The notes below the pieces were generated by a model. It was not told the DNA's origin and ran no database searches. It saw only the letters and a list, made by a program, of their open reading frames with translations. Of a stretch of 39,958 nucleotides of DNA, positions 1-8,616 are shown one piece after another; positions within the stretch are counted from its first letter, which is position 1, and each line of letters begins with the position of its first letter. The translations under genes and the position numbers were made by a program. The stretch is from Candidatus Planktophila sp. (lineage in GTDB: Bacteria > Actinomycetota > Actinomycetes > Nanopelagicales > Nanopelagicaceae), in the NCBI GenBank assembly GCA_021741905.1, contig JAIOWZ010000010.1, positions 1-39,958 of the forward strand, read 5' to 3'.

Positions 1-719
1 CGAACTCCTTCTATCCATCCAGCAATAATCGCTCGACGATTTTCCGTGCCTTCACCTGCTAATGAAAAATCCTTTTCATCAATAATCGTTGCGTAGTCCT
101 TATCAAAGCCTGGCTCAGTAGAAAGCGTTGTGTTGAGTACCTCCTGAGCGATTTCTACAGTTGGGGCAAGCTTTGCAGCCGCTAACGCTCGGTGAATAAC
201 CAGGGCAACATTACGACCTGATTCACTGAGTTGAAGATTGCGTGAAGACATCGCTAAACCATCAAATTCGCGAACAGTTGGAACCCCGATGATTTCAACC
301 TTGCTCTTCATCGCCTTAATAATTGTTAGCTGCTGAAAATCCTTTTCGCCAAATACTGCCTTGTCTGGTTTTGCTATTGCAAAGAGGCGATTGACCACTG
401 TTACAACGCCATCAAAGTGCCCAGGACGTGATGCACCTTCAAAGAGATCTCCAAGCGGACCGGCGCTCACCGTAGTAAATCCCTCTGGATACAAATCTTC
501 AAACTCCGGAAACCACACCTCGTTAGCGCCAGCAATTGTTGCAATCTCAATATCGCGTTCTGGCGATCGTGGATATTTTTCTAAATCTTCTTTATTTTCA
601 AACTGCAATGGATTTACAAAGATACTAACAATTACATCTTTATCTAAGGTGCGCGCACGTTTAATCAACGCTTGGTGGCCTTTATGCAAGGCACCCATAG
701 TTGGGACTAAGACGGTCAT
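1..719 (-). CDS. panC: Pantothenate synthetase, 3' part missing at window edge
   Basis: PanC joins pantoate and beta-alanine using ATP to make pantothenate, the precursor of coenzyme A, in the cytoplasm. The reading frame starts at the ATG at 719 and stays open for 239 codons to the left edge, so about 40 residues of the usual 280 or so are missing. The N-terminal PTMGALHKGH (nucleotide-binding HIGH-like motif) and the later FVNPLQF, GEKDFQQL and SSRNLQLS stretches are diagnostic of the family. A GGAG-like ribosome-binding site precedes the start. The gene is 56 bp downstream of folK on the same strand; a TAAACT box at 767-772 could give it its own promoter, but read-through from the folate genes is just as likely. 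Identification is firm from the translated motifs. Confidence 0.96.
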   Translation of the reverse strand, partial: MTVLVPTMGALHKGHQALIKRARTLDKDVIVSIFVNPLQFENKEDLEKYPRSPERDIEIATIAGANEVWFPEFEDLYPEGFTTVSAGPLGDLFEGASRPGHFDGVVTVVNRLFAIAKPDKAVFGEKDFQQLTIIKAMKSKVEIIGVPTVREFDGLAMSSRNLQLSESGRNVALVIHRALAAAKLAPTVEIAQEVLNTTLSTEPGFDKDYATIIDEKDFSLAGEGTENRRAIIAGWIEGV

Positions 720-775
720 TTCAGTGGCTCCAGTCCTTTCGTGGGGTACCGGGCGAGATGTAGGAAAGTTTACCT

Positions 776-1225
776 CTATGCGGGCAATTGCTCCAAAAGA
801 TCTTTTATAGATCCATGCGTAAGCAGGATTGCATCAGGCTCAATTTCAAACCAAGGCTGCAAAACAAAGCGACGCTCGTGTGCTCGAGGATGTGGCAACT
901 GCAATTCATCAGCTTTACTTAACAATCCGCCATATTGAATGAGGTCTAAATCAATTGTTCGTGGACCCCAGTGCTCAATTCTTTCCCGGCCCAGACTCTT
1001 TTCAATGCCATGTAATAGTGACAATAGATCCATGCCGGGTAATTCGCTGTCAATAATGCACACCGCATTTATGTAATCAGGTTGCTCTGGTCCACCAACG
1101 GGTGAGGTTGTGTAATAGCTAGATACCAACAGCACATCTGTCGCTTCTCGCAATAGGGCAATTGCTAGATCCAGATTTTCTTGTGGGTTACCAATATTTG
1201 CACCCAGTGCGATTACAGCTTTCAT
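776..1225 (-). CDS. folK: 6-hydroxymethyl-7,8-dihydropterin pyrophosphokinase (HPPK)
   Basis: Transfers pyrophosphate from ATP to 6-hydroxymethyl-dihydropterin, making the substrate for dihydropteroate synthase in folate synthesis. The 149-residue product has normal HPPK length. It opens with the ALGANIGNP strand and loop and carries the signature WGPRTIDLDLI at about residues 86-96, whose two aspartates bind the magnesium ions. The ATG overlaps the folB stop by 4 bp (ATGA), so the two are likely translationally coupled. It is the last of the contiguous folE-folP-folB-folK run. Confidence 0.97.
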   Translation of the reverse strand: MKAVIALGANIGNPQENLDLAIALLREATDVLLVSSYYTTSPVGGPEQPDYINAVCIIDSELPGMDLLSLLHGIEKSLGRERIEHWGPRTIDLDLIQYGGLLSKADELQLPHPRAHERRFVLQPWFEIEPDAILLTHGSIKDLLEQLPA

Positions 1226-1584
1226 CGAGATCTGGTTAATACAACTGCAATATCTTTTAATTGTGCGGCAACGGGTGCTTGAGGCTTGTGCACGGTGACA
1301 GTTACAGAGCTGACCTTCACATGTTGATTTAATACCCGCTCTGCAATCCGTGCCGCTAATTTTTCAATCAAGTTAACTGGATTACTTGTTATTTCTTCAA
1401 CAACCAGATCTGTAATCTCGGCATAGTTGACAGTGTCTGCGATCGAATCTGAATGTGATGCTGCCTTTAAATCGACTGAAAGTGTTAAGTCAACAAAGAA
1501 ATCTTGACCCTCTTTGCGCTCTTGTTCAAACAAGCCGTGATAACCAAATCCATGGATACCTGTCAGGACAATCTGATCACTCAT
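1222..1584 (-). CDS. folB: Dihydroneopterin aldolase
   Basis: Cleaves 7,8-dihydroneopterin to 6-hydroxymethyl-dihydropterin and glycolaldehyde, the step before FolK. The 120-residue protein is the normal size for the octameric aldolase. Visible family marks are the GYHGLFEQERKEGQ segment (about residues 14-27) with the conserved acidic pair, and the catalytic lysine in VTVHKPQAP (K100). It overlaps folP by 4 bp upstream and folK by 4 bp downstream, so the three genes form one coupled unit. Confidence 0.97.
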   Translation of the reverse strand: MSDQIVLTGIHGFGYHGLFEQERKEGQDFFVDLTLSVDLKAASHSDSIADTVNYAEITDLVVEEITSNPVNLIEKLAARIAERVLNQHVKVSSVTVTVHKPQAPVAAQLKDIAVVLTRSR

Positions 1585-2336
1585 TGTGCCAACACCTCCT
1601 TATGTGGTTTCACGCTATGAACTCTAACCGCCCACACACCTGTGGTGGCAAGCCGCTTGGTTAAGTCAATTGTTGCTTGTTCGCGTTCATCTGGAGTATC
1701 CCCACCTAGAAAACGCTTGCGTGATGCGCCAATTAATACGGGATAACCCATCTCAACAAATGATTCGACTGAATCGATGATCGCCCAGTTATGTTCAGCA
1801 TCCTTTGCAAAGCCCAGCCCTGGATCAATTATTAAATTGTTGGGTTTGATTCCCGCATCTTGAGCGGCGGTAATACGCTCCCGTAACTCTGAAATGACAT
1901 CATTAACCACATTGTTATAAATAGCCTTTGAATTCATATCTTTTGACTGCCCACGCCAGTGCATTGCAATATAGGGAACCTGCAACCGTGCAGCGGTTTG
2001 CAGCATGTCTGGGTCTGCTAAACCACCACTGACATCATTGATAATCGATGCACCAGCCTCAATTGCAGCCTCTGCGGTGCTTGCACGCATTGTGTCGATG
2101 CTAATTTTTACGCCATGCTTTGAAAGTTCTGTGATAACTGGAATGGTGCGCTCTAACTCTTCTACTTCACTTACACGATCTGCACCAGGTCTAGTTGATT
2201 CACCACCGATGTCAATAATGTCAACGCCTTCTGCCATCATTTCTAACCCTCGTGAAACTGCGGCATCAAAGTCATTATGTCTTCCACCATCGGCAAAGGA
2301 ATCAGGGGTTACATTCAAGATGCCCATGATCAACAT
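1581..2336 (-). CDS. folP: Dihydropteroate synthase
   Basis: Condenses hydroxymethyl-dihydropterin pyrophosphate with p-aminobenzoate; this enzyme is the sulfonamide target. The product of 251 residues starts directly with the first TIM-barrel strand, MGILNVTPDSF, followed by DIGGESTRPGA (about 42-51), IIDPGLGFAKD, and GASRKRFLG near the C-terminus with the pterin-contacting lysine/arginine residues. The C-terminal VRVHSVKPHKE matches the last strand. The start lies 5 bp after the folE stop. The length is slightly short of the 270-280 typical of the family because there is almost no N-terminal extension. Confidence 0.97.
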   Translation of the reverse strand: MLIMGILNVTPDSFADGGRHNDFDAAVSRGLEMMAEGVDIIDIGGESTRPGADRVSEVEELERTIPVITELSKHGVKISIDTMRASTAEAAIEAGASIINDVSGGLADPDMLQTAARLQVPYIAMHWRGQSKDMNSKAIYNNVVNDVISELRERITAAQDAGIKPNNLIIDPGLGFAKDAEHNWAIIDSVESFVEMGYPVLIGASRKRFLGGDTPDEREQATIDLTKRLATTGVWAVRVHSVKPHKEVLAQ

Positions 2337-2341
2337 GAGAA

Positions 2342-2944
2342 CTACGCCTTAGTAATTAACGAAATTGCTTCAGCGCGCGTTGCAGGATTTAGAAGTGCTC
2401 CGCGAACAGCAGATGTAGTTGTGCGCGCGTGAGACTTCTTAACTCCGCGCATCGACATACACAGATGTTCGCAATCAATAATTACGATCACGCCAAGCGG
2501 GTCCAAAATTTTCACCATTGCATCAGCAATCTGAGTTGTTAATCGTTCCTGCACCTGCGGGCGCTTTGCATACAGATCGACTAAGCGTGCAAGCTTTGAA
2601 AGACCAGTGATCTTTCCGCGCGGGATATATCCGATATGGGCAACGCCATGGAACGGAGTTAGGTGATGTTCGCAATGCGAGAAGACTTCGATGTCACGAA
2701 CGATCACTAACTCTTCATGTCCGATATCAAAGGTAGTTGTTAAAACATCCTCTGGTGATTGCCACAAGCCCTCAAAGTTTTCCTTCATTGCGCGAGCAAC
2801 TCGTGCGGGAGTTTCCTTTAAGCCATCACGATCAGGATCTTCACCAAGGGCTAAAAGTAGCTCGCGAACAGCCTTTTCAGCACGTTCCTGGTCATAGGGA
2901 CCAGAAGCGCGACCATCAGTCACGGTCACTTTATTTACCGTCAC
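2342..2944 (-). CDS. folE: GTP cyclohydrolase I
   Basis: Converts GTP to 7,8-dihydroneopterin triphosphate, the first committed folate step. Zinc ligands are visible in SHCEHH (Cys91 and His94 in my numbering) and HLCMSMRG (Cys162), with the PxxVARAM and [14 protein letters not shown] segments also typical. I chose the GTG at 2944 because an AGAAGG ribosome-binding site sits 6 bases upstream; this gives 200 residues and an overlap of 14 bases with the end of ftsH. The frame is open further upstream to an ATG at 2986, but that would bury 56 bp in ftsH and add residues that do not look conserved. GTG codons at 2929 and 2923 are further alternatives. Confidence 0.94.
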   Translation of the reverse strand: MTVNKVTVTDGRASGPYDQERAEKAVRELLLALGEDPDRDGLKETPARVARAMKENFEGLWQSPEDVLTTTFDIGHEELVIVRDIEVFSHCEHHLTPFHGVAHIGYIPRGKITGLSKLARLVDLYAKRPQVQERLTTQIADAMVKILDPLGVIVIIDCEHLCMSMRGVKKSHARTTTSAVRGALLNPATRAEAISLITKA

Positions 2945-4979
2945 TTGCAGCCTTCTTGCGACGAGTTGGTTTTTTTGGTTCTTCAACTACTACAACAATG
3001 CGTTCTGGAACCTCCACTGGTGGTTGCTCAGATGGAATGCGAGTAGCAGAACCAGTCCATGCTGGGCGCTTTGTAACTAGCTTTACCTTTTTAAAGATTG
3101 CCGCGATTTCATCCTTATTCAACGTTTCCTTTTCAAGAAGTTCAATCACCATTTCGTCAAGGATCTTTCGGTTTGCAACCAAAATATCGAAAGCTTCTTG
3201 ATGTGCATTCTCAATGAGTCGTCGAATTTCGCGGTCTACAACTCCTGCGATATTTTCGCTGTAATCACGTTGATGTCCATAATCGCGACCCAAGAATGGC
3301 TCAGATGCTCCGCCGCCCAATTTGATAGCACCTATAGCTTCTGTCATTCCATATTGAGTAACCATGGCACGAGCAAGCTCTGTGGCTTTTTCAATGTCAT
3401 TAGAGGCACCTGTCGATGGATCATGGAAAATCAATTCTTCAGCGGCGCGTCCACCTAATGAATACGCCAACTGATCAAGTAATTGATTGCGAGTTGTTGA
3501 GTACTTATCTTCATCAGGAAGGACCATTGTGTAACCAAGTGCCCGGCCACGAGGCATGATTGTTACCTTGTGGACTGGATCTGTATGAGGCATTGCATGT
3601 GCAACAAGAGCGTGACCTGCTTCGTGATAAGCAGTGACTCGACGTTCATCATCACTCATTAAACGAGATTTACGTTGCGGTCCAGCCATAACGCGATCAA
3701 TCGCTTCATCTAGCTCTGGATTTCCGATAGCAGCTTTGTTTTCACGGGCAGACAAAAGCGCCGCTTCATTAAGAACATTGGCAAGATCGGCGCCTGTAAA
3801 ACCAGGTGTGCGACGTGCGTAATTAACTAGCTTTACCTCATCGCTTAGTGGCTTGCCCTTGGCGTGTACCTGCAAGATCGCTTCGCGACCCTTGAGATCT
3901 GGGCGATCAACTGCGATTTGTCGATCAAAGCGACCTGGACGAAGCAAGGCAGGATCTAAAACATCTGGACGGTTTGTTGCAGCGATCAAAATGACCTGTG
4001 AGTTTTCTTCAAAGCCATCCATTTCAACTAATAATTGATTAAGTGTTTGTTCACGTTCATCGTGGCCACCACCCATTCCCGCACCGCGCTGGCGACCGAC
4101 AGCATCAATTTCGTCGATGAAAACTATTGCAGGAGCATTTGCCTTAGCTTGATTAAACAAATCACGCACACGAGCTGCACCAACACCAACAAACATTTCA
4201 ACAAAGTCAGAGCCTGAAATGGAATAGAAAGGGACTCCAGCTTCACCAGCCACTGCGCGAGCTAGAAGTGTCTTACCTGTTCCTGGAGGGCCAAACAACA
4301 AAACACCCTTAGGGATCTTTGCGCCAAGTGGTGCGTACTTTTCTGGCTTTGCAAGGAAGTCTTTTATTTCATCTAATTCGGCAAGTGCCTCATCTGCTCC
4401 TGCAACATCTTTAAAAGTTGTCTTTGGTACATCGTTGTCTTGCAATTTCGCTTTAGATTTTCCAAATTGGAAAACTTTGTTTCCGCCTTGGGTTTGGCTC
4501 ATAAACCAGAAAAACAAAAGTCCAATAAGCAGAAATGGAACGATGGAGAAGAGGAATGAAACCAAGAGTGATTGCGACGGAACCTTTACGTTCCAACCCT
4601 TTGAAGGTGGGTTAGCCGTCAATGCATCAATCAAGGTGGGCTCTTGGCGCGCAACATAGAATGCCTCAACCTTTGAATCGCCCTTAATTGTGTTACCAGG
4701 AGTAAGGATTAGGCGAATCTTTTGATCTCTATCAACTAGTTCGGCTGATAAGACTTTTGATTGAGTAATCGCATCAATTGCCTGTGACGTTTCGATTTGC
4801 GTGTATTTATTGCCCGCAGATGAGATCTGACCAAAAACCGTGACAGCAAAGATTGCAGCAACAATCCAAAATAAAGGACCGCGAAAGATTTTTCCGCCAG
4901 TGGTGGTAGGTTTTTTTGGCGTGCTCTTGCCAGAAAAACTCTTCTTTGCTTGCTTCTTAGGCTTTTGTGCTTGTGACAT
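2931..4979 (-). CDS. ftsH: ATP-dependent membrane zinc protease FtsH
   Basis: Membrane-anchored hexameric AAA+ protease that removes misassembled membrane proteins and some regulators. Of 682 residues, a basic N-terminus is followed by a membrane helix at about 33-53, a periplasmic-type domain, a second helix at about 138-160, and the AAA domain with Walker A GPPGTGKT (230-237), Walker B VFIDEID (286-292) and the second region of homology with arginine fingers (NRPDVLDP...RPGRFDR, 337-353). The zinc-protease HEAGH is at 452-456. The C-terminal tail is basic and proline-rich ([10 protein letters not shown]), as in other actinobacteria. It sits between hpt and folE, the common actinobacterial order. 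Confidence 0.98.
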   Translation of the reverse strand: MSQAQKPKKQAKKSFSGKSTPKKPTTTGGKIFRGPLFWIVAAIFAVTVFGQISSAGNKYTQIETSQAIDAITQSKVLSAELVDRDQKIRLILTPGNTIKGDSKVEAFYVARQEPTLIDALTANPPSKGWNVKVPSQSLLVSFLFSIVPFLLIGLLFFWFMSQTQGGNKVFQFGKSKAKLQDNDVPKTTFKDVAGADEALAELDEIKDFLAKPEKYAPLGAKIPKGVLLFGPPGTGKTLLARAVAGEAGVPFYSISGSDFVEMFVGVGAARVRDLFNQAKANAPAIVFIDEIDAVGRQRGAGMGGGHDEREQTLNQLLVEMDGFEENSQVILIAATNRPDVLDPALLRPGRFDRQIAVDRPDLKGREAILQVHAKGKPLSDEVKLVNYARRTPGFTGADLANVLNEAALLSARENKAAIGNPELDEAIDRVMAGPQRKSRLMSDDERRVTAYHEAGHALVAHAMPHTDPVHKVTIMPRGRALGYTMVLPDEDKYSTTRNQLLDQLAYSLGGRAAEELIFHDPSTGASNDIEKATELARAMVTQYGMTEAIGAIKLGGGASEPFLGRDYGHQRDYSENIAGVVDREIRRLIENAHQEAFDILVANRKILDEMVIELLEKETLNKDEIAAIFKKVKLVTKRPAWTGSATRIPSEQPPVEVPERIVVVVEEPKKPTRRKKAASDGK

Positions 4980-5004
4980 ATTTGGGGATTCTCGTTTCTA
5001 GTTC

Positions 5005-5556
5005 TTATTCGTACATGTGCTTTGCAAGCACACCAATGAAAGGAAGGTTGCGGTATTTTTCATCGAAATCGAGTCCATACCCAATTACGAAATCTTTTGG
5101 AATATCAAAGCCGACATACTTAACATTGACTTCAACCTTTGCGGCTTCTGGCTTACGTAAAATTGAAAGAATTTCTACTGAACCAACGCCTCGTGATTCT
5201 AGGTTTGCCTTGAGCCAAGAAAGAGTTAAACCAGAGTCAACTATGTCTTCAACGATTAAGACATTGCGACCTGTTATGTCACGATCTAAATCTTTCAAAA
5301 TGCGAACAACTCCGCTGGACTTTGTTCCAGATCCATATGAAGAAACCGCCATCCAGTCCATATCTATGTGACGTTGCAGCGCGCGCGAAAGATCGGCAAC
5401 TGCCATGACTGCACCTTTTAATACACCAACAAGCAGAAGGTCTTTACCTTCGTAATCTCTATCAACCTCCGCTGCTAGCTCTTTGATACGTGCTTGCAAC
5501 TGTTCTTCGGTCACGATTACGCGTTCGATATCGCCCTTGACTGCTTCTAAATCCAC
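5005..5556 (-). CDS. hpt: Hypoxanthine (guanine) phosphoribosyltransferase
   Basis: Salvages hypoxanthine and guanine to IMP and GMP using PRPP. The product is 183 residues, normal for the bacterial enzyme. The PRPP-binding motif VLIVEDIVDSGLTL is at about 99-112, and the LLVGVLKGAV segment near residue 41 matches the pyrophosphate-binding loop. An AGGGAG ribosome-binding site precedes the ATG, and only 8 bp separate it from the tilS stop, so it is co-transcribed with tilS, as in many Gram-positive bacteria. Confidence 0.96.
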   Translation of the reverse strand: MDLEAVKGDIERVIVTEEQLQARIKELAAEVDRDYEGKDLLLVGVLKGAVMAVADLSRALQRHIDMDWMAVSSYGSGTKSSGVVRILKDLDRDITGRNVLIVEDIVDSGLTLSWLKANLESRGVGSVEILSILRKPEAAKVEVNVKYVGFDIPKDFVIGYGLDFDEKYRNLPFIGVLAKHMYE

Positions 5557-5564
5557 GGTTCTCC

Positions 5565-6527
5565 CTATGGTCGGTGCGGTGAGAGCGAAAGTCTGCCCGA
5601 AATTCGCTCAACCTTCACACCGCCCGGTAAATTGAGCGCACCTTGGCCGCTCCACGCTGAGATTAGGGCCTCAACAGCACTTACATGCTCTGCCGAGACC
5701 GATCCTGCAGGAGCACCTGCGGCATAGATTGCAGCTCGCAGAATTCGGGTGCGAATTGCTCTGGGCAGGGTTTCTAGATGGGCGCAATCCAGATCATGAA
5801 GATCTAATTGAATCTCTTCGCGCTTTGCCCAATGATCGAGCGCATCAGCATCATCGCGTAACAGATGAGCACTTCTGGCTAATGCATCTGAGATTCCAGG
5901 TCCAATTGTTTTTTCTAAAATCGGAAGTGCTTCGGTGCGAACACGTACACGTGCGAACTGAGTGTCTTGGTTGTGCGGATCATTCCAATAATCCAAACCA
6001 ACTTCTTTGCAAAACTCTTCACTCTGATTGCGAGTAATTTCTAGAAGTGGTCGAACATAAATTCCGCTGTGATGTGCCATTCCAGAAAGTGAACGAGTAC
6101 CAGATCCACGGGCAAGTCCTAATAGAACTGTTTCTGCTTGATCATCTTTTGTATGCCCAAGAAAAACTGCTACCGCACTTTCATCTTCTGCAACTTCATT
6201 GATCGCTTTGTACCGCGCGTTTCGAGCAGAAGCTTCTAATCCTTCTTTGATATCAACGGTAACTTTTTTAATTACACATTTGATCCCAAACTTTGAAAGT
6301 TGCTCTACAACTTTTTCTGCTTGCGCCGTTGAAGCAGCTTGCAGTTGATGATCAACTGTGACCCCAATAACCTTAATCGCAACTTTCTCTGCTTCAACCG
6401 ACAGCGCGTAAGCAAGTGCTAATGAATCTGCGCCTCCAGAAACTGCAACAAGAACTGTGTCTCCAGCTTCATATTTTTCCAGCCATGTTCGAACCGCATT
6501 GCGAACTGCAGGAACCGCTGTTGTCAT
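5565..6527 (-). CDS. tilS: tRNA(Ile)-lysidine synthetase
   Basis: Attaches lysine to cytidine 34 of the CAU-anticodon isoleucine tRNA, an essential step for reading AUA codons. The 320-residue product has the N-type ATP pyrophosphatase P-loop SGGADSLALA starting at residue 30, followed by LGHTKDDQAETVLL and RPLLEITRNQ typical of TilS. There is little of the long C-terminal extension seen in E. coli, which is normal in actinobacteria. The first gene of its operon, it seems to be leaderless: a TACTCT -10 box lies 6 bases before the ATG and no ribosome-binding site is present. Confidence 0.95.
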   Translation of the reverse strand: MTTAVPAVRNAVRTWLEKYEAGDTVLVAVSGGADSLALAYALSVEAEKVAIKVIGVTVDHQLQAASTAQAEKVVEQLSKFGIKCVIKKVTVDIKEGLEASARNARYKAINEVAEDESAVAVFLGHTKDDQAETVLLGLARGSGTRSLSGMAHHSGIYVRPLLEITRNQSEEFCKEVGLDYWNDPHNQDTQFARVRVRTEALPILEKTIGPGISDALARSAHLLRDDADALDHWAKREEIQLDLHDLDCAHLETLPRAIRTRILRAAIYAAGAPAGSVSAEHVSAVEALISAWSGQGALNLPGGVKVERISGRLSLSPHRP

Positions 6528-6533
6528 AGGACA

Positions 6534-6539
6534 AGAGTA
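6534..6539 (-). promoter_or_regulatory. -10 box of tilS, leaderless arrangement
   Basis: TACTCT read on the minus strand, separated from the tilS ATG (6527) by 6 bases (6528-6533), which puts the transcription start at or next to the start codon. It lies in the 20-bp gap after the NlpC/P60 gene. No clear -35 box. Confidence 0.6.
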
Positions 6540-6547
6540 GTGCTGGT

Positions 6548-7747
6548 TTAGACGCGACCACCAAATGGCATTAGACCCTTAACGCTGTAGATGCTTGAAT
6601 AGAGCAAACCACGGTCCTTAGAGTTAGCTTCCCACATCATGCCGTTACCAGCATAAATTGAAATGTGGTGAATTGTTGAGATTGTTCCCTTATATGAATA
6701 GAACAAGAGATCGCCAGGTACTAACTCTTTGAGAGAAACATGCTGGGTATAGCCAGAATACAAAGCCGAGTTAAGGCGATCCCAGTTGGGCCAACCTAGC
6801 CCTGCTGATTTATAGGCCGCATAAACAAGTCCAGAGCAGTCAAATGAACTTGGCCCTTCGGATCCCCAAATATAAGGCTTGCGTGCAAGAACTTGTGTCT
6901 TTGCAAATGCAACCGCTTTGTCACGTTGTGCCTGAGTGGTTCTAGATGATGAGCGGCCTTTGAATCCAGTATCTGGCCAAATATTTTTTTGTCCACCAGT
7001 TTGTGCAGCGGTATTTGCTTGGCTTTCTTCGAGTAATGCAAGTTGACGTTGCTGCTCAAGGGTTGTGCGAACTTTGCGAGCATTCATTAAATCTTTCATC
7101 AATTTATCTTGAACCGCTTGTAACTTGGCAACTTCTTCTGCTTGTTCTGCTTTCGCATCATCTGCAACTTGCTTCGCAGCCGCTACCTTGTTTGTTGCAA
7201 CTTGTTGAACAACCTTGGCAGCATCAGCTTCAGCCTTGGCTTTTTTCGCTGCTGCTTCAGCTTCTTTAAATCGGTCTAGTGCGACAGAGTTCTGTGCACC
7301 CAATGTGCTGAGCGTTGTTAGTTGATCAATTAAATCCTGGGGACCATTTGCGCTAAGCAAAGGTGCAATATCGCTCATGCTGCCGCCCAAGATGTATGCA
7401 TTTGCTGCAAGACGGCCAATTGTTCTGTGTGCTTGTGAAACCGCCGCCGCGGTTTCCTCTGCGTGCTTTGCCGCTGCGACAGCTAGAGAAGTTGCTACGG
7501 CTAATTCACCTTGAGCTTTCTTATATAAGGCTGTGGCCGCATTTGCCTTTGCGGTCAGAGTGCGAAGGCTTTGATTTGCTGCGGCCAATTTTTTGGCTTG
7601 CGCATCAGCAATCTTTTTCTTTGCAGCTTCCACTTTCTTTGCAGCTTCGATTTCAGCCACAGTTGGTTTAGGGACTGCAAGCGCAGGCACTGACGAAATC
7701 GACAGCCCCAGAATTACAGCAAGCGATATCGCCCTGAACTTTTTCAC
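6548..7747 (-). CDS. Secreted NlpC/P60 peptidoglycan endopeptidase with coiled-coil N-terminus
   Basis: Probable cell-wall hydrolase that cuts peptide stems, acting outside the membrane, of the RipA/RipC/CwlO type. The 399-residue product has a signal peptide ending near PALA (residue 24), then about 200 residues of Ala/Lys/Glu-rich sequence predicted as coiled coil (about 30-240), a short linker, and a C-terminal NlpC/P60 domain (about 273-399). The catalytic cysteine is C304 in FDCSGLVY and the histidine is H361 in HHISIYAG. The third polar residue of the triad falls in WEANSKD and is not obvious. The start codon is GTG (7747) with GAAAGG 6 bases upstream, and a TATTCT -10 box at 7776-7781 would give a short leader. 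Such proteins are often controlled by their coiled coil and an FtsX-like partner, which is not in this window. Confidence 0.9.
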   Translation of the reverse strand: MKKFRAISLAVILGLSISSVPALAVPKPTVAEIEAAKKVEAAKKKIADAQAKKLAAANQSLRTLTAKANAATALYKKAQGELAVATSLAVAAAKHAEETAAAVSQAHRTIGRLAANAYILGGSMSDIAPLLSANGPQDLIDQLTTLSTLGAQNSVALDRFKEAEAAAKKAKAEADAAKVVQQVATNKVAAAKQVADDAKAEQAEEVAKLQAVQDKLMKDLMNARKVRTTLEQQRQLALLEESQANTAAQTGGQKNIWPDTGFKGRSSSRTTQAQRDKAVAFAKTQVLARKPYIWGSEGPSSFDCSGLVYAAYKSAGLGWPNWDRLNSALYSGYTQHVSLKELVPGDLLFYSYKGTISTIHHISIYAGNGMMWEANSKDRGLLYSSIYSVKGLMPFGGRV

Positions 7748-7775
7748 GTAAAACCTTTCGGAAGGGAAGGCCTAA

Positions 7776-7781
7776 AGAATA
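7776..7781 (-). promoter_or_regulatory. Candidate -10 box of the NlpC/P60 gene
   Basis: TATTCT on the minus strand. The expected start near 7769 leaves a leader of about 20 bases containing the GAAAGG ribosome-binding site, unlike the leaderless genes nearby. The 77-bp gap upstream is too short for a c-di-AMP riboswitch. Confidence 0.45.
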
Positions 7782-7824
7782 AATGCCGAACCTGAGAAAA
7801 GCGGGGTTTTACCTGCGAGTGTCT

Positions 7825-8616
7825 TTAATTGGCTACATCACGACGAACAAAAAGTATTGATGCCACTAGTGAGCCAAGTATGACGTAGGCACCACCTGTA
7901 GCAAGAGCGTGCAAATAGGTGACATCAGCACTTCCACCTGAAGCGATAATCGTGAGCTGGGATCCTGGCAACCATGATTGTGTTGAACTCTTTACCGCTA
8001 CCAGCAGATTCTCAACAATTAATAACCAAAGAACACCGAATGAGATTGCACTAATTGGTGAGCGTAGAAGCAGCCCTAGAACCATTCCAATGACTCCAAA
8101 GCCAACTACTGAAATCGTGACGTTAACAAATGTTGTGTAGATGAACTCAATTCCAGCGGTTGAAAACCACAAATCTGTTGAGACATCCACAGTAGGTGCC
8201 AAAATGACAGAAGATCCAATGCTTACGATTGCGGATAAAACAATCATGACAAGTGCAAATATCATCATCGAAATTAGTTTTCCAGCCAAGATTTTCATTC
8301 GGCTTGGTTGACGAACTAACAAGTTGCGAAGCGTTCCGTATGTGTATTCCTGTGCGGTCTGCGCAGCAAAAACGCACAGAGCAATAATTCCTAAAAAGCC
8401 ACCCACGCTTGCAAAGCCTTGAACGCCACCACTTGCCAAGGACAGTACTTCGCGACTTATTACCTGCCCGCGGTCAGCATTTCCCTGTGGTGAATCAATT
8501 AGCAGATAAAGCAACGATGAGAAGAGTCCACTGAAAAATACAACCGCGCCCATTGTGCCAAGAAATAGTGTGGGGCGACGAAGCTTGCGTAGCTCTGCTG
8601 TAACAACATTTAACAT
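7825..8616 (-). CDS. ABC-2 type transporter permease
   Basis: Membrane half of an ABC exporter. The 263-residue protein has about six hydrophobic segments, with a first helix near 18-40, a second after the VGGFLGIIALCVFAA stretch, and the cytoplasmic EYTYGTLRNLLVRQPSR loop that is typical of ABC-2 permeases (the coupling segment). It starts with ATG overlapping the stop of the ATPase gene by one base (TAATG), so the two are translationally coupled. The substrate cannot be told from sequence; relatives export lipids, antibiotics or peptides. Confidence 0.88.
   Translation of the reverse strand: MLNVVTAELRKLRRPTLFLGTMGAVVFFSGLFSSLLYLLIDSPQGNADRGQVISREVLSLASGGVQGFASVGGFLGIIALCVFAAQTAQEYTYGTLRNLLVRQPSRMKILAGKLISMMIFALVMIVLSAIVSIGSSVILAPTVDVSTDLWFSTAGIEFIYTTFVNVTISVVGFGVIGMVLGLLLRSPISAISFGVLWLLIVENLLVAVKSSTQSWLPGSQLTIIASGGSADVTYLHALATGGAYVILGSLVASILFVRRDVAN

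Noticed and set aside
361-810. Open plus-strand frame of 149 codons opposite panC
   Set aside because: It is antisense to clearly conserved PanC motifs and has no recognisable protein features; a shadow frame.
2737-3201. Open plus-strand frame of 154 codons opposite folE/ftsH
   Set aside because: Fully antisense to FolE and FtsH coding sequence, with no family resemblance and no ribosome-binding site of note.
7748-7824. Possible c-di-AMP (ydaO-type) riboswitch before the NlpC/P60 gene
   Set aside because: Such riboswitches often precede wall hydrolases, but the 77-bp gap is too short and no matching core is seen.
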